The notes beneath the pieces were generated by a model. The model did not search any database. It was not told the origin of the DNA and saw nothing but the letters and a program-made list of their open reading frames with translations. The translations under genes and the position numbers were made by a program. Below, piece by piece: positions 17,206 to 24,645 of a stretch of DNA of 58,596 bases. This DNA is from Thauera linaloolentis 47Lol = DSM 12138 (GTDB lineage Bacteria > Pseudomonadota > Gammaproteobacteria > Burkholderiales > Rhodocyclaceae): the NCBI RefSeq assembly GCF_000310205.1, contig NZ_AMXE01000015.1, forward strand, positions 1 to 58,596, read 5' to 3'. Every line of letters begins with the position of its first letter. Position 1 is the stretch's first letter.

Positions 17206-17649
17206 CTAAATTTGTTCACTTGCTGTTGTTGCGGCTTGGTTGGCACTGCATGCTTGACCAGGATATACCGGTACGACAGTGCCTGCCAATGTGGTCGCGG
17301 TCGCCATAGCTGCTCCGCTGGCAGTCACCCGTTCAGTTCCGGTGCACTCGGTTACATCTCCTGTATCGGGGTCGGGAACACCGCACCCTTCTGGGGTCGG
17401 CCGATCCACCTGCCGTGCAACTGTTCGCCCACCAAGGTGGCACGCACTGATGGCAACACGTGTTGCGGAGCAGTCCACGCCAGCATTTACTCCTGTTGAT
17501 AGATTAATGGTTACATTTTCATTGAGCAGGCCACATTGGTCGATTGTAACGGGGCCGGATCCTGAGAGTGGTACAGTTCCCGTAGCAACTTGTGCGAAAG
17601 TCAGACCTGATGTCATCAAGCCAATCAGCAGAATAGAAAGCTTTTTCAT
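17206..17649 (-). CDS. Secreted six-cysteine partner of the short pilin
   Basis: A 147-residue exported protein. The signal peptide ends near residue 19-20 (GLTFA). The mature part is rich in T, S, G and V (beta-like) and has six cysteines (39, 60, 70, 89, 102, 134), enough for three disulfides. A ribosome site (GGAGATACC) precedes the ATG, 21 bases after the pilin stop. From memory, Azoarcus sp. BH72 has a pilAB locus with an equally short prepilin followed by an exported protein called PilB (not the assembly ATPase). Geobacter has a comparable PilA-N/PilA-C pair. A role as the missing globular half of the pilin is inference. Confidence 0.75.
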   Translation of the reverse strand: MKKLSILLIGLMTSGLTFAQVATGTVPLSGSGPVTIDQCGLLNENVTINLSTGVNAGVDCSATRVAISACHLGGRTVARQVDRPTPEGCGVPDPDTGDVTECTGTERVTASGAAMATATTLAGTVVPVYPGQACSANQAATTASEQI

Positions 17650-17670
17650 TTGGTATCTCCAGATTCCAGA

Positions 17671-17850
17671 TCAGCGTAGCGATGAGATGATTGCAGTGAT
17701 ACCGTTCTTGGCATCAGCCACTGCGGAAGTGTCGTTGGCCTTTGCTCGATACTCGTTAAACTGCGGAATCGCAATCGCAGCCAAAATACCAATGATCGCC
17801 ACCACGATCATCAATTCGATCAGCGTGAAGCCCTTCTGTATCTTTTTCAT
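17671..17850 (-). CDS. pilA: Short type IV major prepilin (59 residues)
   Basis: The product begins [20 protein letters not shown], a canonical class III signal with cleavage after G7, F8 as the methylated first residue and E12 (Glu5 of the mature pilin). The mature chain would be only 52 residues: the N-terminal helix plus a tail ending [11 protein letters not shown], with no globular domain and no C-terminal disulfide loop. Normal type IVa pilins have about 140-160 residues. A strong ribosome site (AAGGAGCAACGC) precedes the ATG. The reading frame is complete from ATG to TGA, and a sigma-54-like promoter and a terminator flank the pair, so it does not look truncated. Composition is AT-richer than the neighbours. 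Confidence 0.93.
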   Translation of the reverse strand: MKKIQKGFTLIELMIVVAIIGILAAIAIPQFNEYRAKANDTSAVADAKNGITAIISSLR

Positions 17851-17900
17851 TTGCGTTGCTCCTTGGAGGTACGGCGGCGTATCCGCTTGCCTGGTACTAA

Positions 17901-17916
17901 GCGAAAGGCATGCCAG
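17901..17916 (-). promoter_or_regulatory. Sigma-54 (-24/-12) promoter of pilA
   Basis: On the minus strand CTGGCATGCCTTTCGC gives the -24 GG and -12 GC with exactly ten bases between them, as required for RpoN promoters. Transcription would start near 17890, giving a leader of about 40 bases. Type IV pilin genes of pseudomonads are RpoN/PilR dependent, which fits; the -12 half (TTCGC) is imperfect. Confidence 0.6.
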
Positions 17917-18402
17917 GGGAGAAGCGCAGGTTTTCGTGAATTAATGCCGCAGGATTGACAGCAAAGCGTGTGCGGAAGTGACAATCCCGCAGAGGAATTG
18001 TCGACTTTGGACAATCCGGGCTCGGGCGTCATGTCGGCTGCGGCGTCTGAGTGGCTGTGCAGGGCCGAGGCCGAATGCGCAGGAAGCTGCGAAGCGCCAG
18101 GGAGCGCTGTTGACTGATCCGCAGCCGGTATTTCCCGCTCCTGCGGAGGCAGACCGGCCGTCAGGGTGCAGCGCAAGGCATGGATGAAGGATGGGGGCTG
18201 TGCAGGAAGCCGTCGTTTTCTTCCGGCGGCGGGCAGCGGCGGTGGCTCAGGCCGAGGTGCGGGTTGTCTGGGGCTGCTTGGGATGCAACCCGGTGCGGGA
18301 GGAAAGGCGCCAGGGGGTGGTGCCGGTTTCGGGGAGATGCGATGGGTGAAGCGGAGGGTGAGTTGGCGCGAGATTCCGCGCCGCAGAGGCGGTGCAGGCC
18401 GG
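17917..18402. other. Gene-free stretch upstream of pilA
   Basis: About 490 bases between the pilA promoter and the vapC stop. Open frames here lack ribosome sites and family resemblance. The first 100-150 bases are the place to expect PilR-type activator sites; I could not pick out a clear repeated site. Confidence 0.5.
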
Positions 18403-18813
18403 TCAGACCCAATCCTCATGGATCAGCCGGGGAACCCTGCAGAATTCGCAAGTGTTGTTCGTGACCAGTATGCAGCCGCTTGAAATGGCATGGCCTGCTA
18501 TGGCTGCATCGTTGGGGCCGATGGGTGTCCCTGCCTGTGATAGCGTTCTTTTCACTTCCGTGGCGGCGTCCACCGCGTGTCTGTCCCAGGGCAGGATCTC
18601 ATCCAGCCGAAGCACGAACGCGTCGACCAGCGTCTTGTGGCGCGGGGAGGCTTTTCTGCCGATTTGGCCATAGCGCATTTCTGCATAGGTGATCGCCGAG
18701 ATCACCACGCGGTGATTTTGCGCGCTGATGGCCGCCAGGCGCTGCAGAACGGATGCGGGCATCTCGCGCATGATGAACGAACAGATGCTCGTGTCGAGCA
18801 TGTAGGTCTTCAC
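18403..18813 (-). CDS. vapC: VapC-type PIN-domain toxin
   Basis: A 136-residue PIN-domain RNase. The acidic active-site residues are visible: D7 in YMLDTS, E45 in TYAEMRYG and D102 in IGPNDAAIAGHA, followed by TNN near 118-120. It starts with GTG (18811-18813), overlapping the antitoxin stop by 4 bases (GTGA). The TYAEMRYG block is typical of the FitB/VapC group that cleaves tRNA or rRNA. All catalytic residues are present, so it is probably an active toxin. Confidence 0.92.
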   Translation of the reverse strand: MKTYMLDTSICSFIMREMPASVLQRLAAISAQNHRVVISAITYAEMRYGQIGRKASPRHKTLVDAFVLRLDEILPWDRHAVDAATEVKRTLSQAGTPIGPNDAAIAGHAISSGCILVTNNTCEFCRVPRLIHEDWV

Positions 18814-19040
18814 AGCTCGAACCGGCCTTCATCATCCACTATCTCCGTTCGCTCTTGGAGGAAATCTGCGTCGGCCTTGGAGAGCAAGGCAAGGGATTCC
18901 CATCCTGGGCGAGCGGGGCGCAAGGTGATCACATCGCCCTCGCGGCGAATTTCCAGTTCGCGTACGCCGTCGTAAGCCATGTCCACTGGCAGACGTATGG
19001 CCTGATTCTTGCCGTTCTTGAAAAGGGATACGGTTCGCAT
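18810..19040 (-). CDS. vapB: VapB-type antitoxin (AbrB/SpoVT fold)
   Basis: A 76-residue protein starting MRTVSLFKNGKNQAIRLP, the swapped-hairpin AbrB fold with the KNGxxQAIRLP signature of VapB. The C-terminal acidic tail is the toxin-binding part. The start at 19040 is chosen because GGAG sits six bases upstream; in-frame ATGs at 19046 and 19052 are less well placed. A perfect palindrome lies just upstream and probably serves autoregulation. Confidence 0.9.
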   Translation of the reverse strand: MRTVSLFKNGKNQAIRLPVDMAYDGVRELEIRREGDVITLRPARPGWESLALLSKADADFLQERTEIVDDEGRFEL

Positions 19041-19053
19041 CGTCATCTCCATG

Positions 19054-19070
19054 CATATGCAAAGCATATG
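19054..19070. promoter_or_regulatory. Palindromic operator candidate for vapBC
   Basis: CATATGC-AAA-GCATATG is a perfect 7-3-7 inverted repeat, 13 bases upstream of the vapB start. VapB-VapC complexes usually bind such sites to repress their own operon. Confidence 0.55.
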
Positions 19071-19138
19071 TCTATGATTATGGGCAGAGCAAACTTCATG
19101 CGCAAGGAACCGGCGTGGCTGGGCAGAGCGGCCATCCG

Positions 19139-19687
19139 TCAGGCGGGCGCCGTCCATTCCCGGCAGATTTTCCCGGTCTGCTCGATGGCCAATGGTTCGT
19201 TGGTCAGGCCGCAGTGTGTGGTGCCGTCGTCGGTGCGAAAGTGAGCGCATTGCCGGCAGATGCCGAAGGCGTGCTGGCCGTTGAGGCGCTGCAGGGCGAC
19301 GAGGATGTCGCGCAGCGTATTGGCGAGTGCGGCGCCGCCGGCTTGCATGTCGAGCGCGCCTTGCACGCGTTCCGCCCAACTGTCCTGCAGCACCGCCATG
19401 CCGGCGGGGGTCAGCTTCAGGTGGATGCGTTTGCCGTGATGCGCGTCCGCCTGTTTGACGAGCAGCGCCTTGCGTTCGAGCACGGCCAGGGTTTGCGACA
19501 CGGTGCCGCGGGTGATGCCGAAATAGTCGGCGATGGCGATCGGCAGGTCGCTGTAGCGGTTGGCCTGCGCCAGGTATTGCAGTACCTGGAGATGGATCGG
19601 CAGCAGTCCGTGGCGCGCGGCGTCTTCGCGCAGGGATTGCTGGAGCAGCGCGCCCAGGCGTTCGAGGTACAGGGTGGCGATGGTCAT
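19139..19687 (-). CDS. MarR-family regulator with C-terminal four-cysteine tail
   Basis: A 182-residue winged-helix regulator. The MarR core (about 1-135) includes the recognition helix region FGITRGTVSQTLAVLERKALLVKQ and a wing around ADAHHGKRIHLKLT. The last 40 residues are an extra Cys-rich tail with C144, C147, C159 and C175 (CX2CX11CX15C), suitable for a metal or iron-sulfur site. MarR proteins are normally 140-150 residues, so the tail is an addition. Divergent from a thioredoxin-like gene with palindromic sites between them. Confidence 0.88.
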   Translation of the reverse strand: MTIATLYLERLGALLQQSLREDAARHGLLPIHLQVLQYLAQANRYSDLPIAIADYFGITRGTVSQTLAVLERKALLVKQADAHHGKRIHLKLTPAGMAVLQDSWAERVQGALDMQAGGAALANTLRDILVALQRLNGQHAFGICRQCAHFRTDDGTTHCGLTNEPLAIEQTGKICREWTAPA

Positions 19688-19694
19688 GGCCGTA

Positions 19695-19713
19695 ATGTAT
19701 CGCCTCGATGCAT
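19695..19713. promoter_or_regulatory. Operator O2 (imperfect) near the marR start
   Basis: ATGTATCGC-C-TCGATGCAT, a 9-1-9 inverted repeat with two mismatches to the perfect site at 19750-19768. It lies 8 bases upstream of the marR ATG, so binding would block its own transcription or translation. Confidence 0.5.
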
Positions 19714-19749
19714 TTCTTGACCAGTGAGGCGAGGGTGTCTATGCTTTAA

Positions 19750-19768
19750 ATGCATCGAGTCGATGCAT
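19750..19768. promoter_or_regulatory. Operator O1, perfect 19-base palindrome
   Basis: ATGCATCGA-G-TCGATGCAT is a perfect 9-1-9 palindrome in the divergent gap between the MarR gene and the thioredoxin-like gene. Its centre is 55 bases from that of the second site. Spacing and symmetry fit dimeric MarR binding. Confidence 0.7.
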
Positions 19769-19799
19769 GTTTGTGCCCAGAAACCCCAGGAGAGTCATC

Positions 19800-20033
19800 A
19801 TGAGCAAGGCTTTGTTCTTCCACGCCGGTTGCCCAGTCTGCGTTTCCGCCGAACAGCAGTTTGCCGCTGCGCTCGATCCCGCGCGCTATGCGGTCGAAGT
19901 CGTGCATCTGGGTGAGCAGAAATCCCGCATCGCCGAAGCCGAACGCCTTGGCGTCAAATCAGTGCCGGCCCTGGTCATCGACGGCCAGCCTTTCCACATC
20001 AACTTCGGCGCTGCGCTGGCCGATCTGAAGTAG
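19800..20033 (+). CDS. Small thioredoxin/glutaredoxin-like protein
   Basis: A 77-residue thioredoxin-fold protein with an N-terminal CxxC active site (GCPVC, C11 and C14) and the cis-proline region VKSVPALVIDGQPFHINFG. It is shorter than classical thioredoxin (about 105) and close to glutaredoxin-like small redox proteins. AGGAG precedes the ATG at 19800. Divergent transcription from the Cys-tailed MarR gene suggests it is that regulator's target. Confidence 0.85.
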   Translation: MSKALFFHAGCPVCVSAEQQFAAALDPARYAVEVVHLGEQKSRIAEAERLGVKSVPALVIDGQPFHINFGAALADLK

Positions 20034-20077
20034 GTGGATGCTCGGGAGGTCCGCTTCCGTATTGCGGCGGGCTGTGC

Positions 20078-20347
20078 TCAGCGTTTTCGTTTTCCTGTCG
20101 CCCCTTGCTTGCGCTGTCGCTGTGCGCCTGTGGAGGCCAGGGGGTGGCCGTATTGCTGGAAGACCGCGCGCGCATCTTCCTGCGCGCGTTCCAGCGTGCA
20201 GATGGACGGGTCGTCGTCGTGGCCGCTGAAGAAGCCGTCTTCCTGCGCGGCCATGACCAGCCCGATGGCGGCCTCTTCGCTTTGTTCGTAGCGCTCGTAG
20301 AGCAGTGTGGCGACTTCGTCCAGGTGTCGTTCGTAGCTCATCGGCAT
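20078..20347 (-). CDS. Small conserved-looking protein of unknown function
   Basis: An 89-residue soluble, acidic protein with a basic C-terminal tail (RQRKQGATGKRKR). The body, starting MPMSYERHLDEVATLLYERYEQ, is helical with many E, D and A residues. I do not recognise a family. It starts 13 bases after the gor stop with AGGA upstream, so it is probably the last gene of the mobA-gor operon. The alternative start is the ATG at 20341. Confidence 0.6.
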   Translation of the reverse strand: MPMSYERHLDEVATLLYERYEQSEEAAIGLVMAAQEDGFFSGHDDDPSICTLERAQEDARAVFQQYGHPLASTGAQRQRKQGATGKRKR

Positions 20348-20360
20348 GGTGTTTCGCTTC

Positions 20361-21701
20361 CTAGCGCAGGGTGACGAGTTCTTCGGCGCTGGTGGGGTGG
20401 ATGGCGATGGTGTGGTCGAAGTCGGCCTTGCATGCGCCCATTTTGACCGCGACGGCAAAGCCCTGCAGCATCTCGTCGGCGCCGTCGCCGATCACGTGGA
20501 GGCCGACGATGCGTTCTTCGTCGCCAGCGCATACGAGCTTCATGGCCGTCTTGGGGCGGTGCTCGGTGAGCGCGTGGTACATGGCGGTGAAGCGGGTGGT
20601 GTAGGTCTTGACCTGGCCGAAGCGCTTGCGGGCTTCGTCTTCGGTGAGGCCGACGGTGCCGATGGGGGGATGGCTGAAGACCACGGTCGGGATGCAGTCG
20701 TAGTCGAGCCGGCTGTCGGGCTGGTCGAGGAACAGGCGCGCGGCCAGCTTGCGTCCGGCGGCGATGGCCACGGGCGTGAGTTCGGCCTGGCCGGTGATGT
20801 CGCCGATGGCGTAGATGCCGGGCACGGCGGTGTTCTGGAAGGCGTCGGTGTGGATGACGCCCTTGTCGTCGGCGGCGAGGCCGGCGGCGGCAAGGTTCAG
20901 GCGGCCGGTGTTGGGGCGCCGGCCGGTGGCCCATACCAGTGCGTCGGCTTCGAAGGCCTTGCCGTCGCCGCAGTCGATGCGCAGCGCACCGTCGGCCTGG
21001 CGGCTGACGGCCCGGGGCTGGGCGCCGAAGTTCAGGCGCACGCCGTCGGCCTGCATCTGTTCGGCGAGTTCGTCGCGCAGCATGGCGTCGAAGGGGCGCA
21101 GCAGTTGCGGGCCGCGCACCAGCATGTCGACTTCGGTGCCGAGGCCGTTGAACACGCCGGCCAGTTCCACCGCGATGTATCCGGCGCCGACGACGGCGAC
21201 GCGCCGCGGCTGTCGTTCGAGGGCGAAGAATCCGTCCGAGTCGATGCCCAGCGCGGCGCCTTCGAGGTCCGGCACGGCCGGGCGGCCGCCGGTGGCGATG
21301 ACGATGTGCGGCGCGCTGTAGCGCTGGCCGTCGACTTCGATGGTATGGGCGTCGACGAAGCGGGCGAAGCCTTCGACGACGTCGACGCCGGCCTTGTCCA
21401 GCATGTTGGCGTAGATGCCGTTGAGGCGGGCGATGTAGGCGTCGCGCCGGGCCTTGAGCGTGCTCCAGTCGAAGCCGGCCGCGGGCGTGTCGAAACCATA
21501 GCCGGGGGCGTCGCGCATGGCCTGGGCGATGCCGGATGCGTACCACATCACTTTCTTGGGCACGCAGCCCACGTTGACGCAGGTGCCGCCGAGGCGTGCG
21601 GCCTCGACCAGCAGCACGCGGGCGCCGTACTCTGCCGCTCGCCGCGCGGTGGCCACGCCGCCGCTGCCGCCGCCGATTGCGATGTAGTCGTATTCCTTCA
21701 T
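20361..21701 (-). CDS. gor: Glutathione-disulfide reductase
   Basis: A 446-residue FAD enzyme that regenerates GSH from GSSG with NADPH. The FAD site is [18 protein letters not shown] near the N-terminus. The redox-active disulfide is [13 protein letters not shown]. The NAD(P) site is [17 protein letters not shown], and the C-terminal HPTSAEE supplies the catalytic His-Glu pair. Its ATG overlaps the mobA stop by 4 bases. Length matches the family, and the GSH-type C-terminal interface separates it from lipoamide dehydrogenase. Confidence 0.93.
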   Translation of the reverse strand: MKEYDYIAIGGGSGGVATARRAAEYGARVLLVEAARLGGTCVNVGCVPKKVMWYASGIAQAMRDAPGYGFDTPAAGFDWSTLKARRDAYIARLNGIYANMLDKAGVDVVEGFARFVDAHTIEVDGQRYSAPHIVIATGGRPAVPDLEGAALGIDSDGFFALERQPRRVAVVGAGYIAVELAGVFNGLGTEVDMLVRGPQLLRPFDAMLRDELAEQMQADGVRLNFGAQPRAVSRQADGALRIDCGDGKAFEADALVWATGRRPNTGRLNLAAAGLAADDKGVIHTDAFQNTAVPGIYAIGDITGQAELTPVAIAAGRKLAARLFLDQPDSRLDYDCIPTVVFSHPPIGTVGLTEDEARKRFGQVKTYTTRFTAMYHALTEHRPKTAMKLVCAGDEERIVGLHVIGDGADEMLQGFAVAVKMGACKADFDHTIAIHPTSAEELVTLR

Positions 21702-22381
21702 GTCGGCCTCCTGTCTTCGGGGGTGTCGGTGGTTGTCGGGTCGTATCCGGCCCGGCCTGGCAGGCCAAGGGCGGCTTCCGCAAGTTCGGCGCGGGTGTTG
21801 ATGTTGCGGAAGGCGGCTGCCTCGTCGTCGAAGGATACTTCTACCACGTTCAGCGTGCCGTACCAGCGTGCGACTCCGCGCCCGCCGCCGGCGAGGAAGC
21901 TGCCGAGGTGGCCGGCGAGCTCGCGGCGGCACAGGCAGAACACCGGGTGCGCTTGCTCGAAGGTGCGTGCGACGGCGAGCTGGGCAGCGGTGGCATGCAA
22001 CGCGTTGGCAAGGCGTTCGACGAGGTCGGCCGGCAGGAAGGGGGAGTCGCAGGGCACGGTGGCGACCAGCGGATGGCGGGCGCGCAGCAGCGCGGCATGA
22101 AGCCCGGCGAGCGGTCCGGCGAAGCCGCCGATGTCGTCGCTGAACACGGGATGGCCGAAAGCCCGCCAGGTGTCGAGGTTCTGGTTGGCGTTGACGATCA
22201 GTTCGTCGACCTGCGGCGCCAGGCGTTCGAGCGCATGGGCCGCCATCGGCCGGCCGGCCAGTTCGGCCAAGCCCTTGTCGATGCCGCCCATGCGGCTGCC
22301 CTGTCCGCCGGCGAGCAGGACGCCGGTGATGCGTCGACTGGCGGGGCGCGGGGTGCGGAGCGCGGGAGGGGCGTCGTTCAT
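21698..22381 (-). CDS. mobA: Molybdenum cofactor guanylyltransferase
   Basis: Transfers GMP from GTP to molybdopterin to give the MGD cofactor of DMSO-reductase-family enzymes such as nitrate reductase. The 227-residue product has the nucleotide-binding signature [13 protein letters not shown], then DKGL, and the metal-binding VPCDSPFLP. The start MNDAPP at 22381 is chosen as the closest ATG that leaves a short leader before the signature. Couples translationally with gor, an unusual pairing. Confidence 0.92.
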   Translation of the reverse strand: MNDAPPALRTPRPASRRITGVLLAGGQGSRMGGIDKGLAELAGRPMAAHALERLAPQVDELIVNANQNLDTWRAFGHPVFSDDIGGFAGPLAGLHAALLRARHPLVATVPCDSPFLPADLVERLANALHATAAQLAVARTFEQAHPVFCLCRRELAGHLGSFLAGGGRGVARWYGTLNVVEVSFDDEAAAFRNINTRAELAEAALGLPGRAGYDPTTTDTPEDRRPT

Positions 22382-22508
22382 GGGCGGGGGTTCTTGCGGG
22401 CGGGCCGCGCCCGCTGGCGGGACGGCGAGGGAAACCGAGGCTGCCGATTGTAGCGGGTTGCAGGCCGTGCCCGGGCGTCTTGCCGCCGGGCTTCGCCGTT
22501 CGTGCGGC

Positions 22509-24434
22509 TCAGGCCGAATGCAGCAGGCCGCCGGCAAGCCTGCGGATGGCGTGCAGGGCGTGGGGCGGCGGGCCGCTCAGCCAGTTGCGCGCTTCGTCTG
22601 CCGGCAGGGGTTGGGCGAACAGGTAGCCCTGCGCGGCATCGCAGCCGTGTTCGGAGAGGAAGCGCAGTTGCGATTGGGTCTCGACGCCTTCCGCCACGAC
22701 GCGCATGTCCAGGCCGTGGGCGAGCGCGATCGCGCCGCGCACGATGGCGGCATCGTTGCCGTTGTCGTCGATGCCATTGACGAAGCGCTGGTCGATCTTG
22801 AGTTCCGAGATGGAGAGGCGCTGCAGCAGCGCGAGCGACGAGTGGCCTGTGCCGAAATCGTCCAGGGCGATGCTGAAGCCCAGGCCGTGGATGTCCTGCA
22901 GCAGGTCGGCGGCGAGTCCGGCGTCGCGCATTGCGGTCGATTCGGTCAGTTCCACCTTCAGCAGCGAGGGGGCGAGTCCGCTGTCGGCGAGGCCCTTGCG
23001 CAAGGTGTCGACGATGCTCGTGTCCGCGCACTGCCGTGCCGAAAGGTTGATCGCCACCGGCACCGTCGCCAGCCCTTCGCGGCTCCAGCGGGCGAGCTGC
23101 TCCATCGCTTCGATGATGGCCCAGTCGCCCAGACCGTGGATGATGCCGGAGGCTTCGGCGGCCGGAATGAAGGCTTCCGGCTGCACCAGGCCGCTGCCCG
23201 GGCGGTGCCAGCGGATGAGGGATTCGAGGCCGGTGAGGTTGCCGCTGGCGAGGTTGATCTGGGGCTGGTAGAAGACTTCGAATTCGCCTTTGACGAGCCC
23301 GTGGCGGAGTGCGCTTTCGAGGCTCAGGCGGTCGTGCGACCAGGTGTCCAGCTCGGGGGAGTGGAAGGTATAGCGCCTGCCGCCTGCGATCTTGCCGCGA
23401 TACATGGCCTTGTCGGCCATCGCCAGCAGCGTTTCGGCGTCGGCGCTGTCGTCCGGGCCCACGCTGATGCCGATGCTGCACGATAAATGCAAGCCGCTGC
23501 CTTCGCCGTCGAAGCCGCGGTCGAGCAGGTTCAGCAGCTTGCGCGCTACGGCGACGACGGCGGTGCGATCGGTCAGGTTGTCCATCAGGACGATGAATTC
23601 GCCATGCCCCGAACGCGCAACGGTGTCGCCCGCGCGGACCGAGGCCCGCAGGCGCTCGGCCGCGTCCCTGAATACGGCGTCGTCGGGGCCTTGGCGGCCG
23701 CCGGCCTGTCCGGGCTGGCGGTCGAGGTCGACGAGCAGCAGTGCCAGCAGGCTGCCCCGGCGCTGCGCGTTGGCCAGCGCCTGGCACAGGCGGTCGAGCA
23801 GCAGGGCGCGGTTGGGCAGGCCGGTGATCGGGTCGTGGGCGGCGCCGTGCTGCAGATGGGCGGCGGGAGCAAGGGTGCCGGCGATGTCGCTGAAGACCAG
23901 CGACGCGCCTTCGCCAACCTCGCCAGCCGGGGTTGCCGTCAGTTGCAGGACATGGTGGCGGCCGTCGGGCGCGTGCCATTCAACGGGATCGGGCAGGCGA
24001 ACGGCCTGCCCGCTCTTGATGCAGGCAAGGGCGGCTTCCACGATCTGCGGCGCCTGGTCGGTAAAGCCGCGCATCAGCGGTCCGGCCAGATTGTCCCGTA
24101 TCGTGTGGCGCGCCAGTCCGGTCAGGCGTTCAGCCATCGGATTGGCGAGCGTGATGCGCGTGCCGCCGTCGATGGTGAATACGGCATCGGCGGCCGGGCG
24201 CTGCGAGGTGCCGGCCGCGCGCCGGATGCCGCCGGGCTTGAGTCGATGAATCCCCGACCAGAGCGCGCCGCCGAGCAGCAGGCCGGCCAGCCCCGTGGCC
24301 GGAAGCTCCCACCATTGCAGTGCATGCGCTGCCACATCGCTGGCGAGCGCCGGCAGTGTCGACAGGCCGGATGCCGCTGCCGTGGCCCGGGCGCCGTGGC
24401 GTTCGATGAACTTGGGCTGTCGGCGACGGCTCAT
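22509..24434 (-). CDS. PAS-GGDEF-EAL protein with degenerate catalytic motifs
   Basis: A 641-residue protein with one membrane helix near residues 42-62, a PAS-like sensor (about 80-195), a GGDEF domain and an EAL domain. The cyclase signature reads SGHGEF instead of GGDEF, and the usual DxDxFKxxND block is replaced by DLDRQPGQAGGRQGPD, so cyclase activity is unlikely. The EAL domain reads LESLIRW where EAL is expected, but keeps ALDDFGTGHSS and VAEGVE, so phosphodiesterase activity or c-di-GMP binding is still possible. Monocistronic, convergent with nothing, divergent from rlmL. Confidence 0.88.
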   Translation of the reverse strand: MSRRRQPKFIERHGARATAAASGLSTLPALASDVAAHALQWWELPATGLAGLLLGGALWSGIHRLKPGGIRRAAGTSQRPAADAVFTIDGGTRITLANPMAERLTGLARHTIRDNLAGPLMRGFTDQAPQIVEAALACIKSGQAVRLPDPVEWHAPDGRHHVLQLTATPAGEVGEGASLVFSDIAGTLAPAAHLQHGAAHDPITGLPNRALLLDRLCQALANAQRRGSLLALLLVDLDRQPGQAGGRQGPDDAVFRDAAERLRASVRAGDTVARSGHGEFIVLMDNLTDRTAVVAVARKLLNLLDRGFDGEGSGLHLSCSIGISVGPDDSADAETLLAMADKAMYRGKIAGGRRYTFHSPELDTWSHDRLSLESALRHGLVKGEFEVFYQPQINLASGNLTGLESLIRWHRPGSGLVQPEAFIPAAEASGIIHGLGDWAIIEAMEQLARWSREGLATVPVAINLSARQCADTSIVDTLRKGLADSGLAPSLLKVELTESTAMRDAGLAADLLQDIHGLGFSIALDDFGTGHSSLALLQRLSISELKIDQRFVNGIDDNGNDAAIVRGAIALAHGLDMRVVAEGVETQSQLRFLSEHGCDAAQGYLFAQPLPADEARNWLSGPPPHALHAIRRLAGGLLHSA

Positions 24435-24611
24435 GGAGGGACGTTGGGAATGGAGGGAGGGTATGGATCAGCTTTCGATGATAGCTTGAGGAACCCTTTC
24501 GGAAGTAGGGTGAATGCCTCGCCGCAGCGGCTTTTCGGCGTTCTTCCGTGTCGTATCGCACGCTGGCGGGGCGGCCGGGTGCGATCCGTCCGGGGAACTG
24601 GCGGGGAGCGG

Positions 24612-24617
24612 TACAAT
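24612..24617 (+). promoter_or_regulatory. -10 element for rlmL
   Basis: TACAAT lies 34 bases upstream of the chosen ATG. The -35 region is weak. Confidence 0.35.
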
Positions 24618-24645
24618 GCGGGCCGTTTCCCGCATGGAGCCTGCA

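Noticed and set aside
17847-18419. A 190-codon Pro/Arg-rich minus-strand frame upstream of pilA
   Set aside because: No ribosome site, low-complexity product, and it runs through the sigma-54 promoter and into pilA in another frame.
22509-24434. Active diguanylate cyclase
   Set aside because: The GGDEF signature is SGHGEF and the nucleotide-binding block is lost.
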